Part shown: positions 33,726 through 42,696 of the stretch, in pieces | Numbering within the stretch: the stretch's first letter is position 1 | Layout of the letters: every line of letters begins with the position of its first letter | DNA from: Chryseobacterium viscerum | GTDB taxonomy: Bacteria; Bacteroidota; Bacteroidia; Flavobacteriales; Weeksellaceae | Direction of reading: 5' to 3' | DNA length: 64,000 nt | Assembly: GCF_002899945.2 (NCBI RefSeq) | Contig: NZ_PPEG02000001.1 | Span: 124,001-188,000, forward strand | Notes under the pieces: generated by a model | Seen by the model: only the letters and a program-made list of their open reading frames with translations | Told to the model about the DNA's origin: nothing | Databases searched by the model: none | Made by a program: the position numbers and the translations under genes

Positions 33726-34673
33726 TTAAATTCCAATATTCAGAAAAATACTGAATCTTGATTTTGCTTCAATATCTCCTCCTGCCAGATGAGTGTACAT
33801 GGGAAGCATGAGCTCACTTCCCAAACTCAGTTTTTTATAAGAGGCTTCAAATCCTAGTTTCCCATATAACGCACTTCCTGCAGTATTGGGTAAAGCTTCA
33901 TCGAATTGTTTATTCTGGGCATACACTTCTCCCTGAACACCCGTCTTTACAGATAATATAGATTTTTCATTTCCCGCAACCTGATAAAAACCTGTCGCAG
34001 CATAGTTCCATTGGTTTCCAAAACGGTAATTTTTCTTATTTTCCGTCTTGACTGTATAGTCTGTATTCACCATTACCGCCACTTTATTTTGCTGAAACTT
34101 ATAATTCAAAGCGGCCTGATAATCCCAGCTTCCGGTTCCCAGCTGAAAACTCGGATTGACACCGGAAACTCCTTTTTCATCAAATTTCCCCAAAGGAATT
34201 TTCACTCCTAAACCTCCACTCAGATGGTGGAAATTATCTTTAGAGCTCATCAGCTGGTAGATTCCCATCAGATTCAGATCCCCTATTCCATTGATTTTGA
34301 TATCTCCCTGTAAGGTTTTCTTTTCATGGAAATGGAAGGGCAGACTTGCATATACACTCAGTTTTTTAGTCAATGGAATTTTCCCCCAAAGCTGCAGGGT
34401 ATTGAAATACTGATCCTGCGTAAGATCTTTTACAAATAAATTTTCTTTGGCTTTGTAATGCTGGGCAAAGTATTTGATTCCGATAAACTGTGGATTCAAT
34501 AAAGACTCAAAACCTGAAGATCCGTTTCCTGCTGCACAGCCGCAAGCATCACAATCATCATCAAAATCGAATCTGCTAAAGGTATTTGGAGCACTATAAA
34601 CACTGTCTCTAATGGTCTTCGCCTGATTCTGGCTAAACAGGATCAAACTTACTATCAATATAATCTTCTTCAT
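33726..34673 (-). CDS. Outer-membrane beta-barrel protein of the MbnP/MbnH operon
   Basis: The 315-residue protein has a signal peptide (LILFSQNQAK) and a predicted barrel with alternating strands, ending IEAKSRFSIFLNIGI. A notable Asp/Cys cluster, FDDDCDACGCAAGN at about 37-50, could bind metal. It follows the di-haem peroxidase gene by 12 bp. A transporter or anchor for the copper-handling pair is a reasonable guess. Confidence 0.72.
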   Translation of the reverse strand: MKKIILIVSLILFSQNQAKTIRDSVYSAPNTFSRFDFDDDCDACGCAAGNGSSGFESLLNPQFIGIKYFAQHYKAKENLFVKDLTQDQYFNTLQLWGKIPLTKKLSVYASLPFHFHEKKTLQGDIKINGIGDLNLMGIYQLMSSKDNFHHLSGGLGVKIPLGKFDEKGVSGVNPSFQLGTGSWDYQAALNYKFQQNKVAVMVNTDYTVKTENKKNYRFGNQWNYAATGFYQVAGNEKSILSVKTGVQGEVYAQNKQFDEALPNTAGSALYGKLGFEASYKKLSLGSELMLPMYTHLAGGDIEAKSRFSIFLNIGI

Positions 34674-34685
34674 GTTTTCTATAAA

Positions 34686-35735
34686 TTATTCTGCAAATTT
34701 TGGATTGGATATAAAACTTTTGTCGGAGAGTGTTTTCAGGAATGCAATGATCGACTGTTTTTCCTGACTGTTCATGGCAATTCCTATATGACCGTTCTGT
34801 TTCAGCTGTGGATCCAGATTGGTATTATCTTCTACCTGATCCGAATAGAAATTAAGGACCGCATCTAAGGTGTAAAACCTCCCGTCATGCATGTAAGGCG
34901 CTGTATATTCTACATTTCTCAAACTCGGAACACGGAATTTCATCCAATCTACCTGATTAAGGGTTACTCTGTAACGTCCTGCATCCTTGAATTCCGTGTT
35001 ATAATACATTCCTGTATTCCGGAAACTCTCATCAGTAAACAGTTCTCCGCTATGACAAGAAGCGCACTTCTGCCCGAACAAAGCCATTCCCTGGGATTCT
35101 GCTGAAGTTAGCTGCTCTTTTCCCTGCTTGAATCTATCGTATTTTGAATCCGCAGAGATCAACGAGGCCATAAACTGCGACAAAGCTTTTAGAATTCGTT
35201 CTCCTGTAATCGTTTCGTCTCCATAGGCTTCTTTGAAAAGTTTTTTATACTTCTGATCATCTTTTATCTTTGAAATAGCTTCCGGTATGGAGCTGTCCAT
35301 TTCATTGACATCTGTAATCGGACTGATGGGCTGTTCATTGAGATTATGAATCACTCCGTCCCACATATATCTCTTCAGAAAAGCCATATTCTGAATAGGT
35401 GGTGCATTCCTGATTCCTATTCTGTCATCCACACCATGACTTACAGTATGCCCGTGATGGGTAAACGCATTTTCCTGAATATGACAGAAACCGCATGAAA
35501 TGGTATTATTTCTGGAAAGTCTGCCTTCATAGAATAATTTTCGTCCCAACTCCACTCCATTTTTTGTCACAGGATTAGTTGATTTATCAAAAGTCATTTC
35601 CGGGAAATAAGAAGGAAACTGCAGGTTATATGCTTCATCCTTTTCCAACGGCTGGATCACCTCATCAGAACAGGAAATACAACTCAACAGAAATACAAGC
35701 AGAACCAGTATCGTTTTAACAAAAAAATTAATCAT
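34686..35735 (-). CDS. Di-haem cytochrome c peroxidase / MauG family (MbnH-like) lipoprotein
   Basis: The 349-residue protein has an N-terminal lipoprotein signal (LLSCISC). Two c-type haem sites are visible: CGFCH (Cys81, Cys84, His85) and CASCH (Cys224, Cys227, His228). It ends in the usual EKQSIIAFLKTL segment. In methanobactin systems MbnH is a MauG homologue that oxidises a tryptophan of its partner MbnP to kynurenine; here the partner gene is directly upstream and overlaps by 8 bases. An H2O2-detoxifying peroxidase is the alternative. Confidence 0.88.
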   Translation of the reverse strand: MINFFVKTILVLLVFLLSCISCSDEVIQPLEKDEAYNLQFPSYFPEMTFDKSTNPVTKNGVELGRKLFYEGRLSRNNTISCGFCHIQENAFTHHGHTVSHGVDDRIGIRNAPPIQNMAFLKRYMWDGVIHNLNEQPISPITDVNEMDSSIPEAISKIKDDQKYKKLFKEAYGDETITGERILKALSQFMASLISADSKYDRFKQGKEQLTSAESQGMALFGQKCASCHSGELFTDESFRNTGMYYNTEFKDAGRYRVTLNQVDWMKFRVPSLRNVEYTAPYMHDGRFYTLDAVLNFYSDQVEDNTNLDPQLKQNGHIGIAMNSQEKQSIIAFLKTLSDKSFISNPKFAE

Positions 35736-36558
35736 TGTGAACGTGGTCTACTTTAAACATTTTTGTAAGATTATTGGTAACATCTGCCAGGTGTTGGTTT
35801 GAACCCATCAACATATCATTAGCTGTTGTCAGGCTAAGAGCTTTTTCTCCGCTCAGAAACTGGTTAAGATCTGCCAAAATATGAACAGAAGGGCGGATTG
35901 TTCCGGTTACTCTTGCTGTTGTCGGAAGATTCAATGTAATTTCACGGTATAGGTCAGGCTGCTCATTAGCTGTAACATTCCCCATATTTCCTGTGTGATT
36001 CATAAATTCCTTTGAAGGAGCATCATTCCCATATTTCCCTTCCAGTTTTACAAAGACATATCCGGCAGCCCATGACCACGTCATTCCTTTCTGCTTGGCT
36101 CTTGTCCAGAATTCTGCTTGTCCGTCTTGTCCCAGCAAGTATGCTTTCTGACTGATACCCAATCCAAATCTTATTTTTTTGTAACTATTCTTTGGAATAC
36201 CATCTAAATTCAAATATATCACTCCGGCTACAGCATCTGCCTGGTCAACGATAAAAGCGCCTTTATCAGGATTGTTTTCATTGTATTTAAATTCATTTCC
36301 GTTCTCGTCTATCAGGGCGATATTACTGATTACATATTTCAAAGCGGAAAAATTATGTTTCTGTCCATTAGAAGAAGTCTGAGTCGTTTGGTTCAAGACG
36401 ATATCTCCTACATTATTAAATCCGTTTTCAAATTTGATCTGAAGATTTCCGGGGGTGGTATCCTGTGGATTATCATCATCCCTGCTGCTTTCGCAGGCTA
36501 CAAAAGAGAATAAAGTAAAGGCAATAAAGAATAGTGATAAAAATTTATAAATTTTCAT
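35728..36558 (-). CDS. MbnP-like copper-binding lipoprotein
   Basis: A protein of about 276 residues from the start at 36558 (MKIYKFLSLF); an upstream ATG at 36621 adds an unlikely leader. The lipobox is FSFVACESS. Family hallmarks are NFSALKYVISNIALID, IFL-like strands, GISQKAYLLGQ and TWSWAAGYVFVKLEGKYG, the Trp-rich stretch that carries the oxidisable tryptophan in known MbnPs; a C-terminal His-containing tail (KVDHVHND) follows. The gene overlaps the peroxidase gene by 8 bases. It probably binds Cu(I) at the surface or periplasm. Confidence 0.82.
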   Translation of the reverse strand: MKIYKFLSLFFIAFTLFSFVACESSRDDDNPQDTTPGNLQIKFENGFNNVGDIVLNQTTQTSSNGQKHNFSALKYVISNIALIDENGNEFKYNENNPDKGAFIVDQADAVAGVIYLNLDGIPKNSYKKIRFGLGISQKAYLLGQDGQAEFWTRAKQKGMTWSWAAGYVFVKLEGKYGNDAPSKEFMNHTGNMGNVTANEQPDLYREITLNLPTTARVTGTIRPSVHILADLNQFLSGEKALSLTTANDMLMGSNQHLADVTNNLTKMFKVDHVHND

Positions 36559-36607
36559 TGTTGATTTTTTAAGTTGAATTATAATGTTGAAATGCGGACA
36601 TTTTTTT

Positions 36608-36735
36608 ACCACAAAAGGCACAAAAGTTCTTACACTTAAGTTATTTTAAGTGATAAGCTTTATGCATACTAAGAACACTTAAGCTTTTTAAAATCTTTGA
36701 TTTTTAATTGATGTAAGCTTTGTGACTTTTGTGGT
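36608..36735. repeat. MITE-like element with terminal inverted repeats
   Basis: ACCACAAAAGGCACAAAAG (36608-36626) is matched on the other strand by CTTTGTGACTTTTGTGGT (36718-36735), with one mismatch and one base of length difference. An inner CACTTAA/TTAAGTG hairpin is also present. The 128-bp element has no coding capacity and fills the gap before the mbnP-like gene. Confidence 0.6.
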
Positions 36736-36754
36736 TGAATAGTGATAGTTTAAC

Positions 36755-37123
36755 TTAAAAGACCGGTGGTTTGAAAATATGGGTAAGAAACAGAAAAGAG
36801 TAAGCTGCTTCGTAAGTAAAGTTGAAATTGAAAAACGGGCGTTTTTCAGTAGTAATGATCTCTGTGGTTTCAGGCAGGATATAAGTATCAAGGATTTTCT
36901 GTCCTGAATTTTTTATTTTCTGAAAGGGTGAAGATTCTGAATCATTGGTTTTCGCCAATTCTTTACTCAGGTAACATTTTCCGTTACAGTGAACCTCCGG
37001 CCTGCTTTTATTAATACAGAGAACTTTGACAATATAATCATAATTTACAGCATACTCTACCAATGGCACCAAAGGTCTTAGCACCATATAAAAAGTAAAA
37101 AGTATGCTGTAAAATAATTTCAT
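36755..37123 (-). CDS. Small Cys-motif protein, paralogue of 39117-39479
   Basis: A 122-residue protein with a hydrophobic N-terminus (FYSILFTFYMVLRPLVPLVEYAVNYDYIV) and the motif CNGKCYLSKELAK (about 47-59). The 120-residue product at 39117 shares NYDYIVK and the CxGKCYxxKELAK segment. It is probably a membrane-anchored periplasmic protein. It lies 4 bp after the superoxide dismutase gene. A metal or thiol function is suggested by the CxxxC pair and by the copper/redox neighbours; no named family is recognised. Confidence 0.65.
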   Translation of the reverse strand: MKLFYSILFTFYMVLRPLVPLVEYAVNYDYIVKVLCINKSRPEVHCNGKCYLSKELAKTNDSESSPFQKIKNSGQKILDTYILPETTEIITTEKRPFFNFNFTYEAAYSFLFLTHIFKPPVF

Positions 37124-37127
37124 CAGA

Positions 37128-37802
37128 TTATTTCTTCCTTATCGCTTCATCATATCTTCTGCTGATCTCTTTCCAGTTGGTAACATTCCAGATAGCGGTA
37201 AGATAATCTGCTCTTTTATTCTGATATTTTAAATAATAAGCGTGTTCCCATACATCAATTCCGAAGATAGGAGTTCCTTTCTCTTCCACTACATCCATCA
37301 AAGGATTGTCCTGATTGGGTGTTGAAGAAACAAATAGTTTTCCGTTTTTATCCACAGAAAGCCATGCCCATCCTGATCCAAAACGGTCTGCTCCGGCTTT
37401 AGCCATTTTTTCTTTAAAAGCATCCATACTTCCAAAAGTTTCAGTGATGGCTTTTGCTAATTTTGCTGAAGGCTGTGTATTTTTCTGAGGCGTAAGAACA
37501 GTCCAGAACAGTTCATGGTTGTAATGTCCTCCTGCATTGTTTCTCACTGCAGCAGGCAGCTTTGAAGCATTGGAAAGAATCTGAAACAAAGTTTCTTTTT
37601 CCTGTGGAGTTCCTGTAATGGCTTTATTCAGGTTAGCTACATACGCTGCGGCATGTTTTGAATAATGAATTTCCATCGTTTGGGCATCAATATTTCCTTC
37701 CAAAGCATTATAAGCATATGGCAGAGGTGTCTGCTTAAACTGAGCCACTGCAAACTGGGCCGCGAAAACTGCACTTAGAGCAGCTATTTTCAAAATCTTC
37801 AT
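37128..37802 (-). CDS. Exported Fe/Mn superoxide dismutase
   Basis: The 224-residue protein begins with a signal peptide ([16 protein letters not shown]), so it acts in the periplasm or outside, unlike the usual cytosolic enzyme. Metal ligands are His46 (EIHYSKH), His96 (HYNHELFW), Asp183 and His187 (IDVWEHAYY). Family segments [10 protein letters not shown] and GSGWAWLSV are intact, so it should be active. Mn versus Fe use cannot be decided by eye. It is followed by the small Cys-motif gene and lies near SCO and copper genes. Confidence 0.93.
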   Translation of the reverse strand: MKILKIAALSAVFAAQFAVAQFKQTPLPYAYNALEGNIDAQTMEIHYSKHAAAYVANLNKAITGTPQEKETLFQILSNASKLPAAVRNNAGGHYNHELFWTVLTPQKNTQPSAKLAKAITETFGSMDAFKEKMAKAGADRFGSGWAWLSVDKNGKLFVSSTPNQDNPLMDVVEEKGTPIFGIDVWEHAYYLKYQNKRADYLTAIWNVTNWKEISRRYDEAIRKK

Positions 37803-37967
37803 AACGTTTTTGTTTATGGTTTAACAATGTTTTCTTATTAAGCGGGAAGATGGGAGATGGAGGCTGGAAGCAATTTATTTTTAAAGAATAACTTCTTCAA
37901 CTTCTATTTTGCTTTTACAGCTATCTCAAAAATCGCCAGAGCTTCAAACATCGAGCCTCCCTCTTCT

Positions 37968-38645
37968 CTATTTCAATAATTTCTTAATATCTTCAATCAG
38001 AATTTCTCTGTCTGGGTGGTATTTCCCAGTCAGTTTGGGAGTTTTACCTTCCGGATCTTCATAGTTTAATCCTGAATAATACAGAATAGGCATATTTTCT
38101 TTGTTGTATCTGCATCGGATATTTCCGTCCTGATCTACCAGGGCAATCATTCCGCTGTGATTCAGGCTTTCTCCTTCATCTTCTTTATCGCCTACATAGA
38201 TATTAAATTTATCAGCAAGATCACCAATATAGGTACGGTCTCCGGTCAGGAAATGCCAGTTTGGAGATTTTGCCCCTATTCTTTGAGCATGTTCTTTCAA
38301 TGCTGCAGGGGTGTCATTTTCCGGATCAATACTGATGGAGATAATGCCGAAATTGGGATCATCGATCTGATTCTGAATAGCCTTCATATTGGTATTCATC
38401 ACCGGGCATATCGTAGGACATTTGCTGAAGAAAAACTCTACTAGATAAACCTTTCCTAACATATCTTTATTGGTAATTTTCTTACTGTTCTGATCTGTCA
38501 GTTCAAAATCGGGAACTTTCATTACGGTATAAAGGTTCTTTTTAAAATACCCCATTCCTACACCAATTCCCAAGAAAAGCAATGCAAATAACGCGATCGG
38601 TATGATCACCTTACTTTTATTATTGTTTTTTTTATTTTTGGGCAT
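37968..38645 (-). CDS. SCO1/SenC-family copper chaperone/thioredoxin-like protein
   Basis: A protein of about 225 residues from the start at 38645 (MPKNKKNNN), with an N-terminal transmembrane anchor (IPIALFALLFLGIGVGMG). The thioredoxin fold carries the copper-binding CPTIC pair in FFFSKCPTICPVM and the conserved histidine in LNHSGMIALVD. SCO proteins deliver copper to cytochrome oxidase or act as thiol oxidoreductases. It overlaps the YHS gene by 14 bases; the long start at 38699 would overlap much more. Confidence 0.92.
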   Translation of the reverse strand: MPKNKKNNNKSKVIIPIALFALLFLGIGVGMGYFKKNLYTVMKVPDFELTDQNSKKITNKDMLGKVYLVEFFFSKCPTICPVMNTNMKAIQNQIDDPNFGIISISIDPENDTPAALKEHAQRIGAKSPNWHFLTGDRTYIGDLADKFNIYVGDKEDEGESLNHSGMIALVDQDGNIRCRYNKENMPILYYSGLNYEDPEGKTPKLTGKYHPDREILIEDIKKLLK

Positions 38646-38907
38646 ATTTCTCGGGGCTTTTTTTGAATTCACGTTTGCAGGATACACTGCAAAAACCATA
38701 CGTTTTATTTTTATATACGGCTGTATCTTTAATAGATCCGGCAGTTTTCATGTGGCAGATAGGATCTTCTTCATTCACTACCTGTACATTTTCCACGTGC
38801 TTTCCAGAGGAGTCCATGTGGCTTGCGTGCTTTACCTTAGGCGTTTCCTTGGCACACGACAGTAATGCTATTGACAGCAGGGCAGTCAAAATAATGGGAG
38901 ATTTCAT
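38632..38907 (-). CDS. YHS-domain lipoprotein
   Basis: A 91-residue lipoprotein (lipobox ALLSCAKE). The YHS domain spans about 46-90: DPICHMKT, then YKNKTYGFCSVSCKREFKKSP, with four cysteines or histidines suited to metal binding. YHS domains are common in copper and heavy-metal proteins. The gene sits before the SCO gene and overlaps it. Confidence 0.9.
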   Translation of the reverse strand: MKSPIILTALLSIALLSCAKETPKVKHASHMDSSGKHVENVQVVNEEDPICHMKTAGSIKDTAVYKNKTYGFCSVSCKREFKKSPEKYAQK

Positions 38908-39116
38908 TTTAATGTTAAATTGAAATTAATAATGTTAAATAAAGTTATGACACAGTGTACAAGTCTGAAAAACCACAGAATTCTTCAAAAGAATCAAGGG
39001 ATTTCTAACGGCTTACCATTGTTCATTTTAATTGTTGGCTATATCTTTAATGACTTATTAATAAAAGCCTTAAGCACTTTCACTTCATTAACTAAAAATA
39101 TAGTTTATGATAAAAA

Positions 39117-39479
39117 TTAAGCTAACGGAGGATGGAATATCCTTGAAAAGTATTCTGAAGAATGAGAATTAAAGTAACTTGAATCAGGAATTTCAGAAAG
39201 TGATTCTGAGTTCAAATGACAGGAGAAGGAAAGAATATCATGAGAAATAAAAACATCTAATCCTGCAATCTTTATTGTTTGGGAGCTATTGGATTGTTTT
39301 TCTGTTTTTGCCAGTTCTTTTTCCACGTAGCATTTTCCCTTACACGTTGATTGTGGTACATTTCTGTTCTCACAAAGGTTTTTCACAATATAATCATAGT
39401 TCACAGCATAGTTTACCAATGGCAAAACGGGACGTATTGCAACAGTAAAAATGATGAATATGGAAATGAATAACCTCAA
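39117..39479 (-). CDS. Small Cys-motif protein, paralogue of 36755-37123
   Basis: The 120-residue protein has the same layout as its paralogue: a hydrophobic N-terminus (IFIIFTVAIRPVLPLVNYAVNYDYIVK), then CKGKCYVEKELAK at about 47-59, then a divergent Ser-rich C-terminus. The pair flanks the SOD, SCO and YHS genes. The 200-bp gap to the YHS gene holds no further gene that I see. Confidence 0.65.
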   Translation of the reverse strand: MRLFISIFIIFTVAIRPVLPLVNYAVNYDYIVKNLCENRNVPQSTCKGKCYVEKELAKTEKQSNSSQTIKIAGLDVFISHDILSFSCHLNSESLSEIPDSSYFNSHSSEYFSRIFHPPLA

Positions 39480-39733
39480 CGATTCTGTTCTCTGTTACAA
39501 ATATACTACTTCAAAACTGTTTTATGCATGATTTATGATGAATGTCATTAGGGTTGCTTACTGTTACCCACAAAAATTACAAAACTGTGGCTGTTACCAG
39601 TATTATTTTATCCCGAACTTTGATTGAAAATTAAGATCTAAGTGAAAAATTTAGTTCTTTATATCAAATTTAATCTTGTTGATAAAAGCTTTGCTGATGT
39701 TTTTGGCAGAGCTTTTTCTTATTTTGTTGGGAT

Positions 39734-39924
39734 TCGCAAAGGCGCAAGATTTTTATAGATACCACATAAGTAAAGGCGCAAGGATTTTATCTCCGATAAA
39801 ATTTAATAAACCTAATCATGATTCTGAATGAGAATGAGAATTAATAAGTAACCTTGCTGAAAATCTTTGATTTTCTTGCGTCCTAAAAAGCAATACAATT
39901 TTTATTTCCTTTGCGCCCTTGCGA
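39734..39924. repeat. MITE-like intergenic repeat unit A
   Basis: TCGCAAAGGCGCAAGA (39734-39749) is repeated in inverse orientation at 39908-39924 (CCTTTGCGCCCTTGCGA). A 75-bp segment starting here recurs imperfectly at about 39981-40057. The whole 39480-40238 gap has no gene. Confidence 0.55.
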
Positions 39925-39980
39925 TTTCCAACAAAAAACATGTTCCTTTTTTTAAATTAAATGTTGGGCTGCTATGTTTG

Positions 39981-40057
39981 AAACGCAAAGACGCAATTTT
40001 TTTATAGATACTGTATATTAAAGGCGCAAGGATTTTATCTGCGATAAAATTGTACGG
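39981..40057. repeat. Partial second copy of the intergenic repeat
   Basis: Begins AAACGCAAAGACGCAA and continues TTTATAGATACTGTAT, then AAAGGCGCAAGGATTTTATC, matching 39734-39809. Only the left portion is present. Confidence 0.55.
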
Positions 40058-40171
40058 TGGGTTTATTTTCTCTCGCAGATGAGAGTGATTAAGCAGATGT
40101 ATTGATAGAATAAAGTTTGTTTTGTTGGGACTTCAACGGAATGACTAGCATGATGTATATTTTAAAAAAAC

Positions 40172-40202
40172 AAAAGCCCTACTGAAATTCAGCAGAGCTT
40201 TG
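40172..40202 (-). terminator. Terminator of the metal-efflux operon
   Basis: An imperfect hairpin around CTGAAATTCAG with flanks AAAGCCCT and AGAGCTTT. On the minus strand it is followed by a run of T, 37 bp after the ATPase stop. Confidence 0.7.
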
Positions 40203-40238
40203 ATTGAATATAATTTAGTTGTGTTTATTATTTGCTTC

Positions 40239-42221
40239 TTAAAATTTCATTCTCTGAATTCTTACTGCATTTAAAATAGCCAGCAACGCTACTCCTACAT
40301 CCGCAAAAACAGCTTCCCACATCGTTGCCAGACCGCCTGCACCAAGGACTAATACCACTGCTTTTACAGCAAAGGCGAGAATAATATTCTGCCAAACGAT
40401 CTTTTTCGTTTGTTTTCCGATATTGATGGCCATCGGGATTTTACTTGGTTTATCATCCTGAATCACAACATCTGCCGTTTCAATGGTAGCATCACTTCCT
40501 AAACCTCCCATTGCAATTCCTACATCACTCAAAGCAACTACTGGCGCATCGTTCACTCCGTCTCCTACGAAGGCTACTGTTTGTTTTTTGGCTTTGATTT
40601 CTTTAACCTTATTTACTTTGTCTTCCGGCAGCAGGTCTCCGAATGCATTGTCTATTCCCAACTGATCTGCTACATATTTTACAACGGTACTTTTATCACC
40701 ACTTAACATAGTGGCCTTTACGTTCATTTTGTGAAGATTGTTTACCGTTTCTTTGGCATCTTCTTTTATGCTGTCTGCGATTGTGATATATCCTGCAAAC
40801 TTTTTATCATACGCCACTGCAATTACAGTATACACAATATTAGCGTGGTTGATATCGTAACTGATATTGAACTTATCCATCAGTTTAAAGTTTCCTACCA
40901 TCAGTTCTTTTCCGTTAACGGTTGCTTTCAGTCCGTGGCCTGCAATTTCTTCTACATTTTCTAAGGGAATAGCATGATTGATATCTCCTACGTAATTGTG
41001 AATAGCGGTCGCTACCGGATGGGTACTTTTGCTTTCCAGAACATTGACCATCTGAAGGATTTCATTTTTATCAAATTCAGAGCTGAAACTTACTTCCTGT
41101 ACTTTGAATACGCCTTCTGTCATGGTTCCTGTTTTGTCCATCACTACATTCTGAATCTCCGCGATGCTGTCCAGAAAATTACTTCCTTTGAATAAAATTC
41201 CGTTTCGGCTTGCCGCACCAATTCCTCCGAAATATCCTAACGGGATTGAGATCACCAAGGCACAAGGGCAAGAAATCACAAGGAATATCAATGCTCTGTA
41301 CAACCAGTCTCTGAACTGATAGTCATCTACAAAGAAATAAGGCAGCAAACATATTCCTATGGCCAGAAATACAACGATAGGGGTATATACTTTCGCAAAT
41401 TTTCTGATGAATAATTCTGTAGGGGCTTTTTGAGCCGTAGCATTCTGAACAAGCTCCAGAATTTTACTCAGCTTACTGTCTTCATAAGCGGTCGTTACTT
41501 TTACCAAAGCGATACTGTTCATGTTGATCATCCCTGCAAGAACGACTTCTCCTTTATTTTTGGTATCCGGCTTACTTTCCCCTGTTAAGGCTGCTGTATT
41601 GAATGAAGCTGAATCTGAAAGCAGTTCGCCATCCAGCGCCAGTTTCTCACCGGGTTTCAGTTGAATGATATCTCCAATTTTAGTTTCTTTTGCCTTTACC
41701 GTTTTGGGCTGATTATTTTCCATAATCGTTACCTCATCGGGACGCTGATCCAATAAAGCTTTTATGTTTCCTTTCGCTCTGGTAACCGCCATAGACTGGA
41801 ATACCTCTCCTACCGCATAAAAAAGCATTACTGCTACTCCTTCAGGATATTCTCCGATGGCAAAGGCTCCAATAGTAGCGATACTCATCAAAAAGAATTC
41901 TGAAAACACATCGCCTTTAATGATACTTTTATAGGCATCTTTTAATACCGGAAATCCTACAGGAATATAGGCTGCCAGAAACCATACTAAACGTACCCAG
42001 CCTGTAAACCATGTGGGTTTTATATAGTTGTCAAAGGCAATTCCTAATAATAAGATGATAAAGGATATAATAGCAGGAAGAAACATCTGAAAGACCGTCT
42101 GATCTCCGGAGTCGTGAGAGTGATCATGGCCGTCATGGTCATGCCCATCTCCTTCTGCGTGATTATGTTTGTGTCCTTTTGTATCTGGTTTTTCCGGGGT
42201 TGTACTACAGCATTTTTCCAT
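40239..42221 (-). CDS. P1B-type heavy-metal-exporting ATPase (Zn/Cd/Pb type)
   Basis: About 660 residues from the start at 42221 (MEKCCSTTPEK). The N-terminus has a CC pair and a His/Asp-rich stretch (KHNHAEGDGHDHDGHDHSH) instead of a classical HMA domain. ATPase motifs are present in order: TGES, the membrane SCPCALVIS metal site, the phosphorylation site DKTGTMTEG, the HP dipeptide in STHPVATA, and GDGVNDAPV. The CPC plus a His-rich tail fits Zn/Cd/Pb export. A palindromic operator lies 38 bp upstream, inside the end of the regulator gene. Confidence 0.92.
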   Translation of the reverse strand: MEKCCSTTPEKPDTKGHKHNHAEGDGHDHDGHDHSHDSGDQTVFQMFLPAIISFIILLLGIAFDNYIKPTWFTGWVRLVWFLAAYIPVGFPVLKDAYKSIIKGDVFSEFFLMSIATIGAFAIGEYPEGVAVMLFYAVGEVFQSMAVTRAKGNIKALLDQRPDEVTIMENNQPKTVKAKETKIGDIIQLKPGEKLALDGELLSDSASFNTAALTGESKPDTKNKGEVVLAGMINMNSIALVKVTTAYEDSKLSKILELVQNATAQKAPTELFIRKFAKVYTPIVVFLAIGICLLPYFFVDDYQFRDWLYRALIFLVISCPCALVISIPLGYFGGIGAASRNGILFKGSNFLDSIAEIQNVVMDKTGTMTEGVFKVQEVSFSSEFDKNEILQMVNVLESKSTHPVATAIHNYVGDINHAIPLENVEEIAGHGLKATVNGKELMVGNFKLMDKFNISYDINHANIVYTVIAVAYDKKFAGYITIADSIKEDAKETVNNLHKMNVKATMLSGDKSTVVKYVADQLGIDNAFGDLLPEDKVNKVKEIKAKKQTVAFVGDGVNDAPVVALSDVGIAMGGLGSDATIETADVVIQDDKPSKIPMAINIGKQTKKIVWQNIILAFAVKAVVLVLGAGGLATMWEAVFADVGVALLAILNAVRIQRMKF

Positions 42222-42258
42222 AACTAATATTTTTATACAAATGTAAAGGTGAGACTGA

Positions 42259-42273
42259 TGCAATGCTATTGCA
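42259..42273. promoter_or_regulatory. Metalloregulator operator candidate before the ATPase gene
   Basis: TGCAAT-GCT-ATTGCA palindrome. On the minus strand it is preceded by CTTGAAAGTT and followed after 13 bases by TACATTTG (42238-42245), a -7-like box. The same arrangement with TGCAAT-GGT-ATTGCA stands before the RND gene at 50364. It matches the 7-1-7 symmetry of Fur-family boxes. Confidence 0.7.
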
Positions 42274-42685
42274 AACTTTCAAGACAGTTTTCGCATATTC
42301 CTTTGGCAAACAATCGTATTTCGTCAATCCTGAAATTGGTCTGTATGTTTTCAGGGAAGGAAATATCTTCTTTGCAGGTGGTTTGTTTGCATATTTTACA
42401 GTAAAAATGCAAGTGCCAGTCTTTATGTGTTTTTTCGTCACAGTCGTCTTCACATAGTTTATATTTTGTGGTTGTATTTTCCTGAATGCTGTGAACAATT
42501 CCTTTTTCTTCAAAAGTTTTTAATGTTCTGTAGATCGTAATTCTGTCAGCATTTTCAAAATGATTTTCTATTTCAGAAAGGGATAAAGCCGCTTCCTGAG
42601 AGCTTAAGAAATCGTAGACCAAAATCCTCATACTCGTAGGCTTGGTATTTTTATCAATGAGCTTGTGTTCTATATCTTTTTTCAT
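42266..42685 (-). CDS. Fur-family metalloregulator (Zur/PerR-like)
   Basis: The 139-residue protein has a winged HTH at about 15-68, with recognition helix DRITIYRTLKTFEEKGIVH. The metal-binding C-terminal domain contains His91, His93, Cys96 and Cys99 (HLHFYCKIC) and a CxxC at 131-134 (CENC). It lies between the CDF and ATPase genes of the efflux operon, so it probably senses the exported metal, most likely zinc. Its last codons overlap the operator candidate for the ATPase gene. Confidence 0.9.
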   Translation of the reverse strand: MKKDIEHKLIDKNTKPTSMRILVYDFLSSQEAALSLSEIENHFENADRITIYRTLKTFEEKGIVHSIQENTTTKYKLCEDDCDEKTHKDWHLHFYCKICKQTTCKEDISFPENIQTNFRIDEIRLFAKGICENCLESLQ

Positions 42686-42696
42686 TGTTTAAAATT

